Shown here piece after piece: positions 25,467 through 33,676 of a stretch of DNA of 52,647 nucleotides (within the stretch, counting starts at the first letter, position 1; each line of letters begins with the position of its first letter). The stretch comes from Flavobacteriales bacterium (lineage in GTDB: Bacteria; Bacteroidota; Bacteroidia; Flavobacteriales_D; Sanyastnellaceae): assembly GCA_947504275.1 (NCBI GenBank), contig CANNHA010000003.1, positions 1 through 52,647 of the forward strand, in the 5' to 3' direction. The notes beneath the pieces were generated by a model, which worked only from the letters and a program-made list of their open reading frames with translations, was not told where the DNA came from and did no database searches. Made by a program: the position numbers and the translations under genes.

Positions 25467-26747
25467 TTAATTCTCCACTACCCTCACCTTTCCGACCAGT
25501 TGACCTTTGATCTCAAGAACCTTAAATACATAATCTCCTATTACTATTTCTTGTCCTTTGACTGGGAAATTTTCTAAGCAATGTAAAATCATCCCGTTAA
25601 TGGTATCATACTTTTCTTCATCCTCTTCCAACTTCAATCCATATTGGTCATTGATGTTCTTGATCTCGTCCCTTCCCGTAAAAATATAACTACCATCAGC
25701 CTGCGGGTTGGTCACCAAATCCACCTCATCATGCTCGTCCTCAATCTCACCAATGATTTCCTCAATAATGTCTTCCAAAGTAGCCATTCCTGCCGTCCCG
25801 CCAAATTCATCCACTACAATAAACACTTGCTTCTTCTCCCGAATGTTCATGCTCAACATCTCTTGTGCGGGCATCGCCTCCGGGATAATCGCCACCGGAC
25901 GAATCAAATTCTGAATGCGCGTGGGTTGGCTCAACAAATCAAAGGAATGGACATAACCAATGATATTGTCAATGTTGTTTTTAAATACCAATATTTTAGA
26001 CAACTGTGACTCAACAAATTTGTTTTTTAAATCAACCATACTCGCCGTCAACGGAACAGCTACAATCTCATTTCGCGGAATCATGCAATCACGGGCTTTA
26101 ACCTTGGAAAAATCCAAGGCATTCTGAAAAATCTCTATCTCATGATCCATGGTAGTGGTTGGATCTTGCTGGCCTGTTACCTTTTCCAGATAATCATCCA
26201 AATCCACCCTTCCAAATACGCGTTTCTCATTCTCTGTATTGGCCTTTTTTCCCAAAATCAAATGCGCCAACATCATCACCAACATGACAAATGGCCAAAG
26301 TATAAAACACCAAAGCACCAGCGGTACAGCCAAAACATTTAACCAACGATTAGGAGAATGCGTCACCATGATTTTGGGCAAAAACTCTCCAAACACCAAA
26401 ATGATGATAGTGGACAAGATTGTTTGAACCAAAACCAAACCTCCTTCACCTAAAAAATGAGCTACATCGTGCAGGTGATTTTCAATTCCCAATACAATTT
26501 GGTCCCCTAATGTCATCCCAAATACCACCAACCCTATGTTGTTTCCCACCAACATCGCCGATAGGAACAACTGTGGACGATTAATAAAATAAGAAACAAT
26601 ATTGGCGGACCACAATCCCTGTTTTTTATCCAACTCAACCTTTAAATGATTGGCGGACAAAAAAGCCATCTCCATGCCGCTGGAGAATGCACAAACCAAT
26701 ACGCTAATGATCACCCACAATAACCAATTGTCTGTAACAGCTTCCAT
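25467..26747 (-). CDS. CNNM/CorC (HlyC) family membrane protein, GldE-like
   Basis: 426 residues. The N-terminal CNNM (DUF21) domain has about four membrane segments (LLWVIISVLVCAFSSGMEMAF, LFLSAMLVGNNIGLVVFG, ILSTIIILVFGEFLPKI, LVLWCFILWPFVMLVMML). A CBS pair follows (ARDCMIPRNEIVAVPL; VFIVVDEFGGTAGMATLED with EEIIGEIEDEHDE). The C-terminal CorC_HlyC domain ends the protein (YDTINGMILHCLE). Family members handle Mg2+/Co2+ efflux; GldE of gliding Bacteroidota has the same architecture, so I leave the symbol empty. It is the last gene of a seven-gene run; its ATG directly follows the stop of the 66-residue membrane protein. Confidence 0.9.
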   Translation of the reverse strand: MEAVTDNWLLWVIISVLVCAFSSGMEMAFLSANHLKVELDKKQGLWSANIVSYFINRPQLFLSAMLVGNNIGLVVFGMTLGDQIVLGIENHLHDVAHFLGEGGLVLVQTILSTIIILVFGEFLPKIMVTHSPNRWLNVLAVPLVLWCFILWPFVMLVMMLAHLILGKKANTENEKRVFGRVDLDDYLEKVTGQQDPTTTMDHEIEIFQNALDFSKVKARDCMIPRNEIVAVPLTASMVDLKNKFVESQLSKILVFKNNIDNIIGYVHSFDLLSQPTRIQNLIRPVAIIPEAMPAQEMLSMNIREKKQVFIVVDEFGGTAGMATLEDIIEEIIGEIEDEHDEVDLVTNPQADGSYIFTGRDEIKNINDQYGLKLEEDEEKYDTINGMILHCLENFPVKGQEIVIGDYVFKVLEIKGQLVGKVRVVEN

Positions 26748-26948
26748 TTATCCCTGATCTTGATTGCGCTTCATGCGCTCGTACATTTTTTTTCTAAAGT
26801 AATACCAAACGAAAGCAATTACTGGAATCACCAAATTGTTGCTTTCCTTTTCAAAACCATTCAAGTAGATTCTAAAAACAGCATAGATTGTAGTAGCAAT
26901 GGCAACCGCCAACCAGAAGTGAATGAGTAAACGTGTGAATTTGTCCAT
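26748..26948 (-). CDS. Small two-helix membrane protein
   Basis: 66 residues with two hydrophobic helices (LLIHFWLAVAIATTIYAVFRI and NLVIPVIAFVWYYF) and a basic C-terminus (RKKMYERMKRNQDQG). It is locked between lptC (TAATG overlap) and the CorC-like gene (TAAATG junction), which supports a real gene. Function is unknown; position suggests an envelope role. Confidence 0.75.
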   Translation of the reverse strand: MDKFTRLLIHFWLAVAIATTIYAVFRIYLNGFEKESNNLVIPVIAFVWYYFRKKMYERMKRNQDQG

Positions 26949-27490
26949 TAGTCAATGTTGTTGTTGATGTTCATTTGGCCTGTTGGTTTCAATATCTGAT
27001 ATTCAGTGAATGCAGCATTGCTGATTAAACCCTTTCCATGCAATATCCCCGTCTTGGTCTGTATCGTTACCCAATCATCCGTCTTGATTAAATCACTGTC
27101 TCTGAAAAAGACAACCGATTCAGACAACATATACTCTTGATCACTGTTGATCATCTTTACATTTCCGTTGGCTTTAAAGACACCTGACTTTTCCCAAAAC
27201 TCTCCCGTATTGGCCGTTAGCACAGCATCTCCTTCTTGTGCATCATAAAAGGTCATTTTAAATCCTTTGTTGGCTATTATAATACTGGTATCTTGAACAA
27301 ACCTCTCAAGCAATGGAGATTCCAATCGCGTAGAACGCTCACCGCGCTCAGAAAAAATATAATCTGCATCAACAATGGACTGCACAGGATAGTTAAAATC
27401 ATCCGTTACAGCTTTTATCTCTGCTATTTCATTTTGACATGAAACACAACAAAAGAAAAGTATTCCTATGAGGAGTGCATGATCTTTCAT
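26948..27490 (-). CDS. lptC: LptC, LPS-export periplasmic anchor protein
   Basis: 180 residues. The N-terminus ends in a lipobox-like CCVSC, so it may be a lipoprotein rather than a single-pass protein as in E. coli. The body shows LptC/OstA-like beta strands (ADYIFSERGERSTRLESP, LTANTGEFWEKSGVFKANGNVKM, YMLSESVVFFRDSD, GKGLISNAAFTEYQI). LptC hands lipopolysaccharide from LptB2FG to LptA. The ATG at 27490 overlaps the preceding stop as TGATG; a TTG one codon upstream is rejected. Neighbours coaX, FadL-like and CorC-like form the usual Bacteroidota setting of lptC. Confidence 0.85.
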   Translation of the reverse strand: MKDHALLIGILFFCCVSCQNEIAEIKAVTDDFNYPVQSIVDADYIFSERGERSTRLESPLLERFVQDTSIIIANKGFKMTFYDAQEGDAVLTANTGEFWEKSGVFKANGNVKMINSDQEYMLSESVVFFRDSDLIKTDDWVTIQTKTGILHGKGLISNAAFTEYQILKPTGQMNINNNID

Positions 27491-28842
27491 CAATCGTATT
27501 TTCTAACCAAGAACCATTTCTCAAATGGTTGCATTTGGAAACCAACGGACACCACATTCTGACGGGTGGCCAATAAATCACCAGCGCTTTTACTGACGTT
27601 CTGATAAGAGAAATGCAATGCTGAACTGGACTTGGAAGCACGCAATGGGATGGTCAAACCAGCAGACCAAGATCTTAAGTCAACCGCCTTGCTCTCCAAC
27701 TGAATATTCTCTTTTCCTTGAGTAAAACCTACCCTGTAACGAATACTCGACCAAAAATTATTGGCCCGTTCCGCAGCAAAAGGTTGTACTTCTAAGAATG
27801 TAGCATATCGTTCAGCACGAGAAAAATTTCCCAAAGTATTCAGAGAAAACGTAGTGGATACATTGGTCCAATCTTGAACAGAATACTGTACACCTAATGA
27901 AAACTTACCTCCTGCTTTGCTCAGCCATGTTAACATTCCAGCTACTTTCAATTGATCGGGCGTTCTCATGCTTCCTTTACCGCTGACCAAGACAAAGCCT
28001 GTATCCAATGTAATATCTTCGCCAGCATAGGAAACAGTGCTCACACCGTAAATTCGCTCGTTGGCTTTTAAGTCAAAAGATGGTGAATACATCAAACTGC
28101 TGGTTAGCAAGATTAAATGTTGTTTTCCAGACTTTTTTACATTGCCGATTAATGGCATTTGGTGAAGAACAGAAATATCATAACGCATTGTCTTTACTTC
28201 CAGCCATTGGTCAAATCGACTATCGTACATCTGTGTCGAATTAAAGTCCATCTTGCGGTGAAAACTCATAGCGCCAAACATAAAATATCCATTGACACCA
28301 ATGGACAATTGTTGCCCCAAATAATGAGCACTATCCAAACCCCATGCAAAACTGCGTGCTCCGCCAAAGACCAATTGATTAATTCCCCCTTCACCACTAT
28401 GAAGAATATCTCCTGATAAGGAATCATTCACTGAAAACGCATTGCCCATGTTGTAACCCACGCGACTATAATTGTTTAAACCTACAGCAAACCCATATGG
28501 AGATCCGCTGCGCTTAAAAGCAAAAGCCACTTCTCCTACCTGACCACCGCGATACGGAGACGAAGCAATCTCACCCTTGTACTTGGTTTCATGCATCATC
28601 ATGCTAGATTGAAAGGATGTTTCTTTTAACCAAGCATATGATGCAGGATTGTCCAATAGTACAACATTCAAATCCGTAGGAACAAGAGAAACACCTGCCA
28701 ACCCTTTGCTCAAAGCATTGTCATGTATAGTCTTTTCTCCAATTCCCCAGCGCGTAAACGGATCATTCATCGTGTATTGAGCCATCAACGGCACAGTCCC
28801 CAAGATCATCCAAAAAACAATCAAAAATAATTTAGCCTTCAT
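27490..28842 (-). CDS. FadL/OmpP1-like outer-membrane protein
   Basis: 450 residues with a signal peptide (KLFLIVFWMILGTVPLMAQ). The start of the mature protein (YTMNDPFTRWGIGEKTIHDN, LSKGLAGVSL, NPASYAWL) is typical of Bacteroidota barrel proteins related to the FadL/OmpP1 hydrophobic-compound porins. Many amphipathic strands with Gly and aromatic ends follow (GFAVGLNNYSRVGYNMG, IGVNGYFMFGAMSFH, LGVQYSVQDWTNV). Substrate unknown. Its start overlaps the coaX stop by 11 bases, and lptC follows as TGATG. Confidence 0.8.
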   Translation of the reverse strand: MKAKLFLIVFWMILGTVPLMAQYTMNDPFTRWGIGEKTIHDNALSKGLAGVSLVPTDLNVVLLDNPASYAWLKETSFQSSMMMHETKYKGEIASSPYRGGQVGEVAFAFKRSGSPYGFAVGLNNYSRVGYNMGNAFSVNDSLSGDILHSGEGGINQLVFGGARSFAWGLDSAHYLGQQLSIGVNGYFMFGAMSFHRKMDFNSTQMYDSRFDQWLEVKTMRYDISVLHQMPLIGNVKKSGKQHLILLTSSLMYSPSFDLKANERIYGVSTVSYAGEDITLDTGFVLVSGKGSMRTPDQLKVAGMLTWLSKAGGKFSLGVQYSVQDWTNVSTTFSLNTLGNFSRAERYATFLEVQPFAAERANNFWSSIRYRVGFTQGKENIQLESKAVDLRSWSAGLTIPLRASKSSSALHFSYQNVSKSAGDLLATRQNVVSVGFQMQPFEKWFLVRKYD

Positions 28843-29539
28843 TCAACCAATAATTTAAACCCCAAAGATTCATGTGATTTGCAACCACAAAGCGCTCCTT
28901 GAAATGCTTTTCCAAATGTACGACATCGCTTCCTGTAATCATGACCTGATCAACATGCTCTGTTTCACAAAATAAGTCAATCATACCCTCCAATTCCATT
29001 TGCCATCCCTTCATTCCGCCGATGTACAAATTATTTAATGTTCCTTTTACAGATGTAGGTTTTAGATGATCCATCAAAGGCAACTGGGCTGTAAAATGAT
29101 GCATCGCATTCCACCGCATTTGCAATCCTGGAGAAATGGCCAATCCTGAAATACAAAAATCATTGACCATGGTATAGGTAATACAAGTTCCCAAGTCCAC
29201 GACAAGAATTGACGCGTCATTGCTTGATTTAAATCGCGCTCCTATAGCAGCGGCCAAACGATCCAAACCCATTTCAGATGGCTCAGCATAATCGATAAAA
29301 AATGGTGAGATCTCACTAGCCGATAACAGTCGAACATTGTTAAAGCTAAGCCAATCCAAAGGCCCCTTTACATTACTAACTGCTATGCTATGCGGAGGAT
29401 ATTTTTCTTCTACTTCCTTAACTTGAATTGAAGTAGGGTTCTCTCTAAATTGAAATACTTCCAACAACTCATTGTCTTTAAAAACACCCCACTTGATTGA
29501 GGAATTGCCCGCATCAATGCACCAATTGTAGTTTGTCAT
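28832..29539 (-). CDS. coaX: Type III pantothenate kinase
   Basis: 235 residues, normal for CoaX. ASKHA-fold motifs are clear: IDAGNSSIKWGVF (phosphate 1), EMGLDRLAAAIGA, VVDLGTCITYTMV with the catalytic Asp, SGLAISPGLQMR and GGMKGWQMELEGM. It phosphorylates pantothenate, the first step of coenzyme A synthesis, in the cytoplasm and needs a monovalent cation. The start is the ATG at 29539, in a TGATG junction with the T9SS cargo gene; the TTG one codon before is rejected. The FadL-like gene follows with an 11-base overlap. Confidence 0.94.
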   Translation of the reverse strand: MTNYNWCIDAGNSSIKWGVFKDNELLEVFQFRENPTSIQVKEVEEKYPPHSIAVSNVKGPLDWLSFNNVRLLSASEISPFFIDYAEPSEMGLDRLAAAIGARFKSSNDASILVVDLGTCITYTMVNDFCISGLAISPGLQMRWNAMHHFTAQLPLMDHLKPTSVKGTLNNLYIGGMKGWQMELEGMIDLFCETEHVDQVMITGSDVVHLEKHFKERFVVANHMNLWGLNYWLNEG

Positions 29540-31614
29540 CAATCTTTGTGCAATAAGGTAACCAAGCCCCGCGCCTCGATGGGCTGTCCTCCACCCATCG
29601 TGTATCGGATGTAATAAACATAAACGCCTTGTGCAATTTTGTCACCATCATCAGTTATACCCGTCCAGCCTTGATTATAGTCGTGGCTTTCAAACAATAC
29701 ATCACCCCATTTGCTGTATACATACATCTCATAAAAATCAAGAGGAGCATAAGAAATAACGGGCCTAAATACATTATTGACACCACCTGTCACTATGGCA
29801 TTTGGAATAAAGAATTTAGGGTCATGAATCAAAACTACCTCATTTGAAAAAACAGAAAATGTTGTATCAAAATTCAACGAAGGATTGGAAATCATTTCCA
29901 ATCGGTAAGCGACATAACCATCCGATTGATAAAGTGAATCAATATAATCATTATAACTCAATTGATTGACAGAAACGTCCGCTAGAAACTCATACCATCC
30001 AAACTCTCCTACCTTTCTATGCAGAACATACTTATTGATTCCTTCCGACCAAGTTTCATAGGGTTTCCATTGCAATAAGCCCTCATACTTGTTGTCCATT
30101 TTCAATCCTTCAAGCACCACATTCTTGCAGGTGTTACTGATATAAACGGTGTCGTTGCATTGATTAAAGACCAGCACGCGAAACTTGTATTTAAAAAACT
30201 CAGGATCCAACTCATACACTTGAAAAACAATTGGGGTTGCTGCATTTGTTTTCTCTTCAATAAAATTCCACGTTTGCAAAAAATCATCGAACCGTTGCAA
30301 TTCATAACGATGTACCGTTGGTGTTGTAGAAGTTTGAAAAGTCACGGTAATGGAATTGTCTAATTCCACTGAAACTCCAGAAAGATAATTATAAGCCGGA
30401 GGAACAGGATAATTGAGTGTGATGGTTTGCACATTGCTCACAGCAAAGTAACCATCATTGGCGGTGGCCAATACATAAAAACTGTGATTTAAATCCGTAA
30501 AACCATTGAGGTTAACAGACCATTGTGTTGTATTTCCATTTACAACACCCAATTGGGTGAAAGTCCCATTGGCTTCAGCATGAAAAATGGTGTAGCTCTC
30601 CACACCGTTTTCCCAACCTTGGTATGCCGTCCATTGCAATTGAATTTGATCTGTGCAGGGCAGTTGATTGACGGGCGATAACAAGACCGCGCAATTGCAA
30701 GTACTTCCTGTTACACTGGTATTGGGTGAAGGCGGATTGCCATTGGGGCAGCCATCAAATGCCGCCAATAAGTAACAGCCTGTCTGAGTAGCGCTATTAA
30801 TAGTTGGATCCAAATAAGTGGTTGTAGGAACAAACAACGTTTCTGCTATGGCCACTGAACCACCACTGCACCGATACAAAATATAACCTTCTGTATCCGT
30901 TGATGCACTTGGATCCCAACTGATCATGGGATTGCCATTGGACACACTTACCGAGGTAATCAAAGGTACTGCCGGCGGGGTTTGATCATTAAAAACACCC
31001 TCAGCCACATTGGAAACATTCAAACAGGTTCCCATTTGCGTAGAGACCACAAATGACATGAGTGCATTGCAAGTAGTGACCTCTACACTGTACCCTCCAC
31101 TTCCATCAGAAATCAAAGCAGAGTTATTCCAAGACGTATTGACATCATCCCAAATAAGATTGTATGGCACACTCGATTCACCTGTCCAATCGAGGTCTGC
31201 ATAACCCAGAGGTGAAGACGACGGCGTTGCCGTTAAAAAAGTATTACAGTGGGTAAGACCCGGATCAGACAATAAATTCCCAAATCCCGTATTGTATTCA
31301 ATTACAATATAATAACAGATTGCATTGGCTGCAGCGTCATTAATATTGTCTAAAAAAGAAACAGTAGCAATGTTGTTGATCTGGGCAATTTCGATAAAAG
31401 GACCTGCAGATACTGAAGCAAAAATATGATAAGCCACAAACTCACCGTTGGGATCAGCTGGCGCTGTCCAGATAATATTGCTCGATCCATTGATATCAAC
31501 CTGAGAGCAATCAATATCGGGAGAAGTCAATTGCGCTTGTGCGCTATGGACCAAAATCAACATGCCCATCATGAACAAAACCAAAACACTATTTCTAGTC
31601 AATGTTGATATCAT
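29539..31614 (-). CDS. Type IX secretion cargo with gliding-motility (type B) C-terminal domain
   Basis: 691 residues. Signal peptide (LVLFMMGMLILVHSAQAQ), then fibronectin type III-like modules (NIIWTAPADPNGEFVAYHIF; PMISWDPSASTDTEGYILYR; IQLQWTAYQGWENGVESYTIF; GLLQWKPYETWSEGINKYVL). The last ~90 residues are the gliding motility-associated C-terminal sorting domain (FFIPNAIVTGGVNNVFRPV, MYVYSKWGDVLFES, WTGITDDGDKIAQGVYVYYI). That domain directs export across the outer membrane by the type IX system. Likely a surface adhesin or structural protein; ligand unknown. It sits inside a run of housekeeping genes (coaX, lptC). Confidence 0.9.
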   Translation of the reverse strand: MISTLTRNSVLVLFMMGMLILVHSAQAQLTSPDIDCSQVDINGSSNIIWTAPADPNGEFVAYHIFASVSAGPFIEIAQINNIATVSFLDNINDAAANAICYYIVIEYNTGFGNLLSDPGLTHCNTFLTATPSSSPLGYADLDWTGESSVPYNLIWDDVNTSWNNSALISDGSGGYSVEVTTCNALMSFVVSTQMGTCLNVSNVAEGVFNDQTPPAVPLITSVSVSNGNPMISWDPSASTDTEGYILYRCSGGSVAIAETLFVPTTTYLDPTINSATQTGCYLLAAFDGCPNGNPPSPNTSVTGSTCNCAVLLSPVNQLPCTDQIQLQWTAYQGWENGVESYTIFHAEANGTFTQLGVVNGNTTQWSVNLNGFTDLNHSFYVLATANDGYFAVSNVQTITLNYPVPPAYNYLSGVSVELDNSITVTFQTSTTPTVHRYELQRFDDFLQTWNFIEEKTNAATPIVFQVYELDPEFFKYKFRVLVFNQCNDTVYISNTCKNVVLEGLKMDNKYEGLLQWKPYETWSEGINKYVLHRKVGEFGWYEFLADVSVNQLSYNDYIDSLYQSDGYVAYRLEMISNPSLNFDTTFSVFSNEVVLIHDPKFFIPNAIVTGGVNNVFRPVISYAPLDFYEMYVYSKWGDVLFESHDYNQGWTGITDDGDKIAQGVYVYYIRYTMGGGQPIEARGLVTLLHKD

Positions 31615-32550
31615 TTACAACGATAATTTTTGAACGGCTGCTTTGAAATCCATCATGGTTTGATCAATGATTTGTTTGGCTGAAAATACATGGCCCAATC
31701 GGGCAGAAACTTGACCAATCTCCAATTCACCTTCTATCATATCTCCTTCAAACATTCCCTTTTTGGCCCTACCACGTCCCAATAACGCTTTTAACTCGTC
31801 ATTTGTTGCACCGCTGTGGTAGGCCATTTTTACTTGATCTGCAAATGGGTTGTTCAACAAACGTACAGGGGTAATTTCTTTCAAGGTAAGGTGCGTATCA
31901 CCTTCCTTAGCTGCAATCACCGCTTGCTTAAAGGCATCATGGGCGGAAGACTCTTCACAAGCCACAAATCGCGACCCCATTTGCACACCTTGGGCACCCA
32001 AAGCAAATGCCGCCAACATGGATCTACCATCGGCAATTCCTCCAGCAGCAATAACAGGAATGCTTACCGCATCAACTACTTGTGGGATTAAACAAAGGGT
32101 GGTAGTTTCTTCTCTACCATTGTGGCCACCCGCCTCAAATCCTTCCGCAACAACTGCATCACAGCCTGCGTCTTGCGCCTTAATAGCAAACTTGGAACTG
32201 GAAACCACATGAATCAACTTACAACCTGCGGTTTTGAAAGTCTCCGCGTACATTTTTGGATTACCCGCGGAGGTAATCACCACCGGCACTTTTTCCTCTA
32301 AAATAATCTGAATATGATCGGCTACTTGAGGATAAATCAAGGGCAGATTAACCGCAAATGGGCGAACAGTTGCCGACTTGCACTTTCTGATTTGTTCTCT
32401 TAAAACATCAGGATACATAGAACCAGAACCAATTGTACCCAAACCGCCAGCATTGCTAACCGCTGCAGCCAACTCCCATCCTGAGCACCAAATCATTCCC
32501 CCCTGAACAATGGGATATTGAATACCAAAAAGTCCTGAAATATCATTCAC
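31615..32550 (-). CDS. Nitronate monooxygenase / FabK-like FMN enzyme
   Basis: 311 residues forming a TIM barrel with FMN-binding motifs: YPIVQGGMIWCSGWELAAAV, NAGGLGTIGSG, EGFEAGGHNGREE (catalytic-His-like GGHNG), PVIAAGGIADGRS and GAQGVQMGSRF. The family contains nitronate monooxygenases and FabK enoyl-ACP reductases, which are hard to separate by eye. The start is a GTG at 32550; the next in-frame ATG is 18 codons in and would remove the first strand. A TATTTTTA box lies four bases upstream. It is the first gene of the seven-gene run, followed directly by the T9SS cargo gene (TAAATG). Confidence 0.88.
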   Translation of the reverse strand: MNDISGLFGIQYPIVQGGMIWCSGWELAAAVSNAGGLGTIGSGSMYPDVLREQIRKCKSATVRPFAVNLPLIYPQVADHIQIILEEKVPVVITSAGNPKMYAETFKTAGCKLIHVVSSSKFAIKAQDAGCDAVVAEGFEAGGHNGREETTTLCLIPQVVDAVSIPVIAAGGIADGRSMLAAFALGAQGVQMGSRFVACEESSAHDAFKQAVIAAKEGDTHLTLKEITPVRLLNNPFADQVKMAYHSGATNDELKALLGRGRAKKGMFEGDMIEGELEIGQVSARLGHVFSAKQIIDQTMMDFKAAVQKLSL

Positions 32551-32554
32551 GCTT

Positions 32555-32562
32555 TAAAAATA
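32555..32562 (-). promoter_or_regulatory. -7-like box four bases before the GTG at 32550
   Basis: Minus-strand TATTTTTA, one mismatch to TAnnTTTG, spacer AAGC. Likely promoter of the seven-gene run. Confidence 0.4.
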
Positions 32563-32590
32563 CTGCAAAATGAAAGACTTTTTTAATTTT

Positions 32591-32620
32591 TTGCTGCAAT
32601 CCAAAAAAACATTATCTTCG
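32591..32620 (+). promoter_or_regulatory. Promoter of the PorG-like gene
   Basis: TTG at 32591-32593 and TATCTTCG at 32613-32620 (one mismatch) with 19 bases between them, the spacing reported for Bacteroidota promoters. The leader would be about 13-15 bases. Confidence 0.5.
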
Positions 32621-32639
32621 TTGCTCACATTACTGAACC

Positions 32640-33668
32640 ATGAAAAAATTAGTACTCTTTTTATTGTTGGCTTTCGCGTTAGAACAAAACGCTTCAGCTC
32701 AGTTTAAATACGATTATGGTTTCAGATTTGGTGGAGCCAATTATCTAGGAGACATCGGAGGAAAAAACTTACCCAGAAGGGATTTGGTTGTGGACATGCA
32801 CCTACCAAGTACCAGATGGGCAGTAGGTGGTTTTATCCGAAAAAGGAAAAATAAAAAACTCGCTTTCACCAGTACTTTCGATTACATCAGAATTCAAGGG
32901 ACCGATGAACTAACCACTTACTTTCCAAGAAGGGCAAGGAACTTGACTTTTAAAAATGACATGTTCGAGTTAGCGGCAAGAGCTGAATACACATTATACT
33001 ACGACAGCGATTTGAGCAATCAAGGATATTTCAATCCTGATATGAAGATCTACGTTTTTGGTGGTGTTGCGGGATTATTCACCAATCCAAAGGGATTGAT
33101 GAATTACTATGCTGCAAAAAATTATAATCGCGCTACAGGGGAAGATTTAGAGGGAGAATGGATTTCTTTAAGAAAGTATAAAACAGAAGGTCAAGCAAAT
33201 GCATATTCAGCGGCGGCTATAGCGGTTCCCATGGGTATTGGCATGTATTTCACCTACATGAAGAAATGGAGAATCGGCTGGGAATATTCATGGAGAATGA
33301 CTTTCACGGATTATTTAGACGACATCTCTGGCGCTTATCCTGATCCATTAGTCATAGCTGAAAGTAACCCAGATGCCAACACTTTGCTGGACTCATATAT
33401 CTATCATAGCTATGATGAGAGCTTTGTGGGTAAAAAGGTTAATGGTACATTTATCCCTGCCGAATCCAACCCTGATGGTATACTTCCTGCCAACTTTGAC
33501 ACCAAAGGTAGCCCTAGAGGAAATCCTTTGAACAACGACAATTATATGACTTTCCAACTGTACGTGAGCAAAGTAATCCGCTCTAAATCCAACTTCTACA
33601 AATCCAAATACAGTTGGATGCGCGGGAAGAATAGTGGTGGGGTCCGAAGGGCAAAAATCCGATTCTAA
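32640..33668 (+). CDS. DUF6089 / PorG-like outer-membrane protein of the type IX system
   Basis: 342 residues with a signal peptide (LVLFLLLAFALEQNASAQ). The mature N-terminus YDYGFRFGGANYLGDIGG carries the GxxNYxGD motif of DUF6089 proteins, a group that includes the type IX component PorG. Barrel strands follow (LAARAEYTLYYDSD, MKIYVFGGVAGLF, PMGIGMYFTYMKKWRIGWEY), with basic residues at the C-terminus (RRAKIRF). PorG works at the outer membrane with PorK/PorN, which are not in the window, so the PorG role is inferred from family only. The gene is convergent with the TolB-propeller gene, eight bases apart. Confidence 0.72.
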   Translation: MKKLVLFLLLAFALEQNASAQFKYDYGFRFGGANYLGDIGGKNLPRRDLVVDMHLPSTRWAVGGFIRKRKNKKLAFTSTFDYIRIQGTDELTTYFPRRARNLTFKNDMFELAARAEYTLYYDSDLSNQGYFNPDMKIYVFGGVAGLFTNPKGLMNYYAAKNYNRATGEDLEGEWISLRKYKTEGQANAYSAAAIAVPMGIGMYFTYMKKWRIGWEYSWRMTFTDYLDDISGAYPDPLVIAESNPDANTLLDSYIYHSYDESFVGKKVNGTFIPAESNPDGILPANFDTKGSPRGNPLNNDNYMTFQLYVSKVIRSKSNFYKSKYSWMRGKNSGGVRRAKIRF

Positions 33669-33676
33669 AAGAGGAT

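Noticed and set aside
32640-33668. Firm naming as porG
   Set aside because: DUF6089 includes many non-PorG barrels and no other type IX core gene is present to confirm the role.
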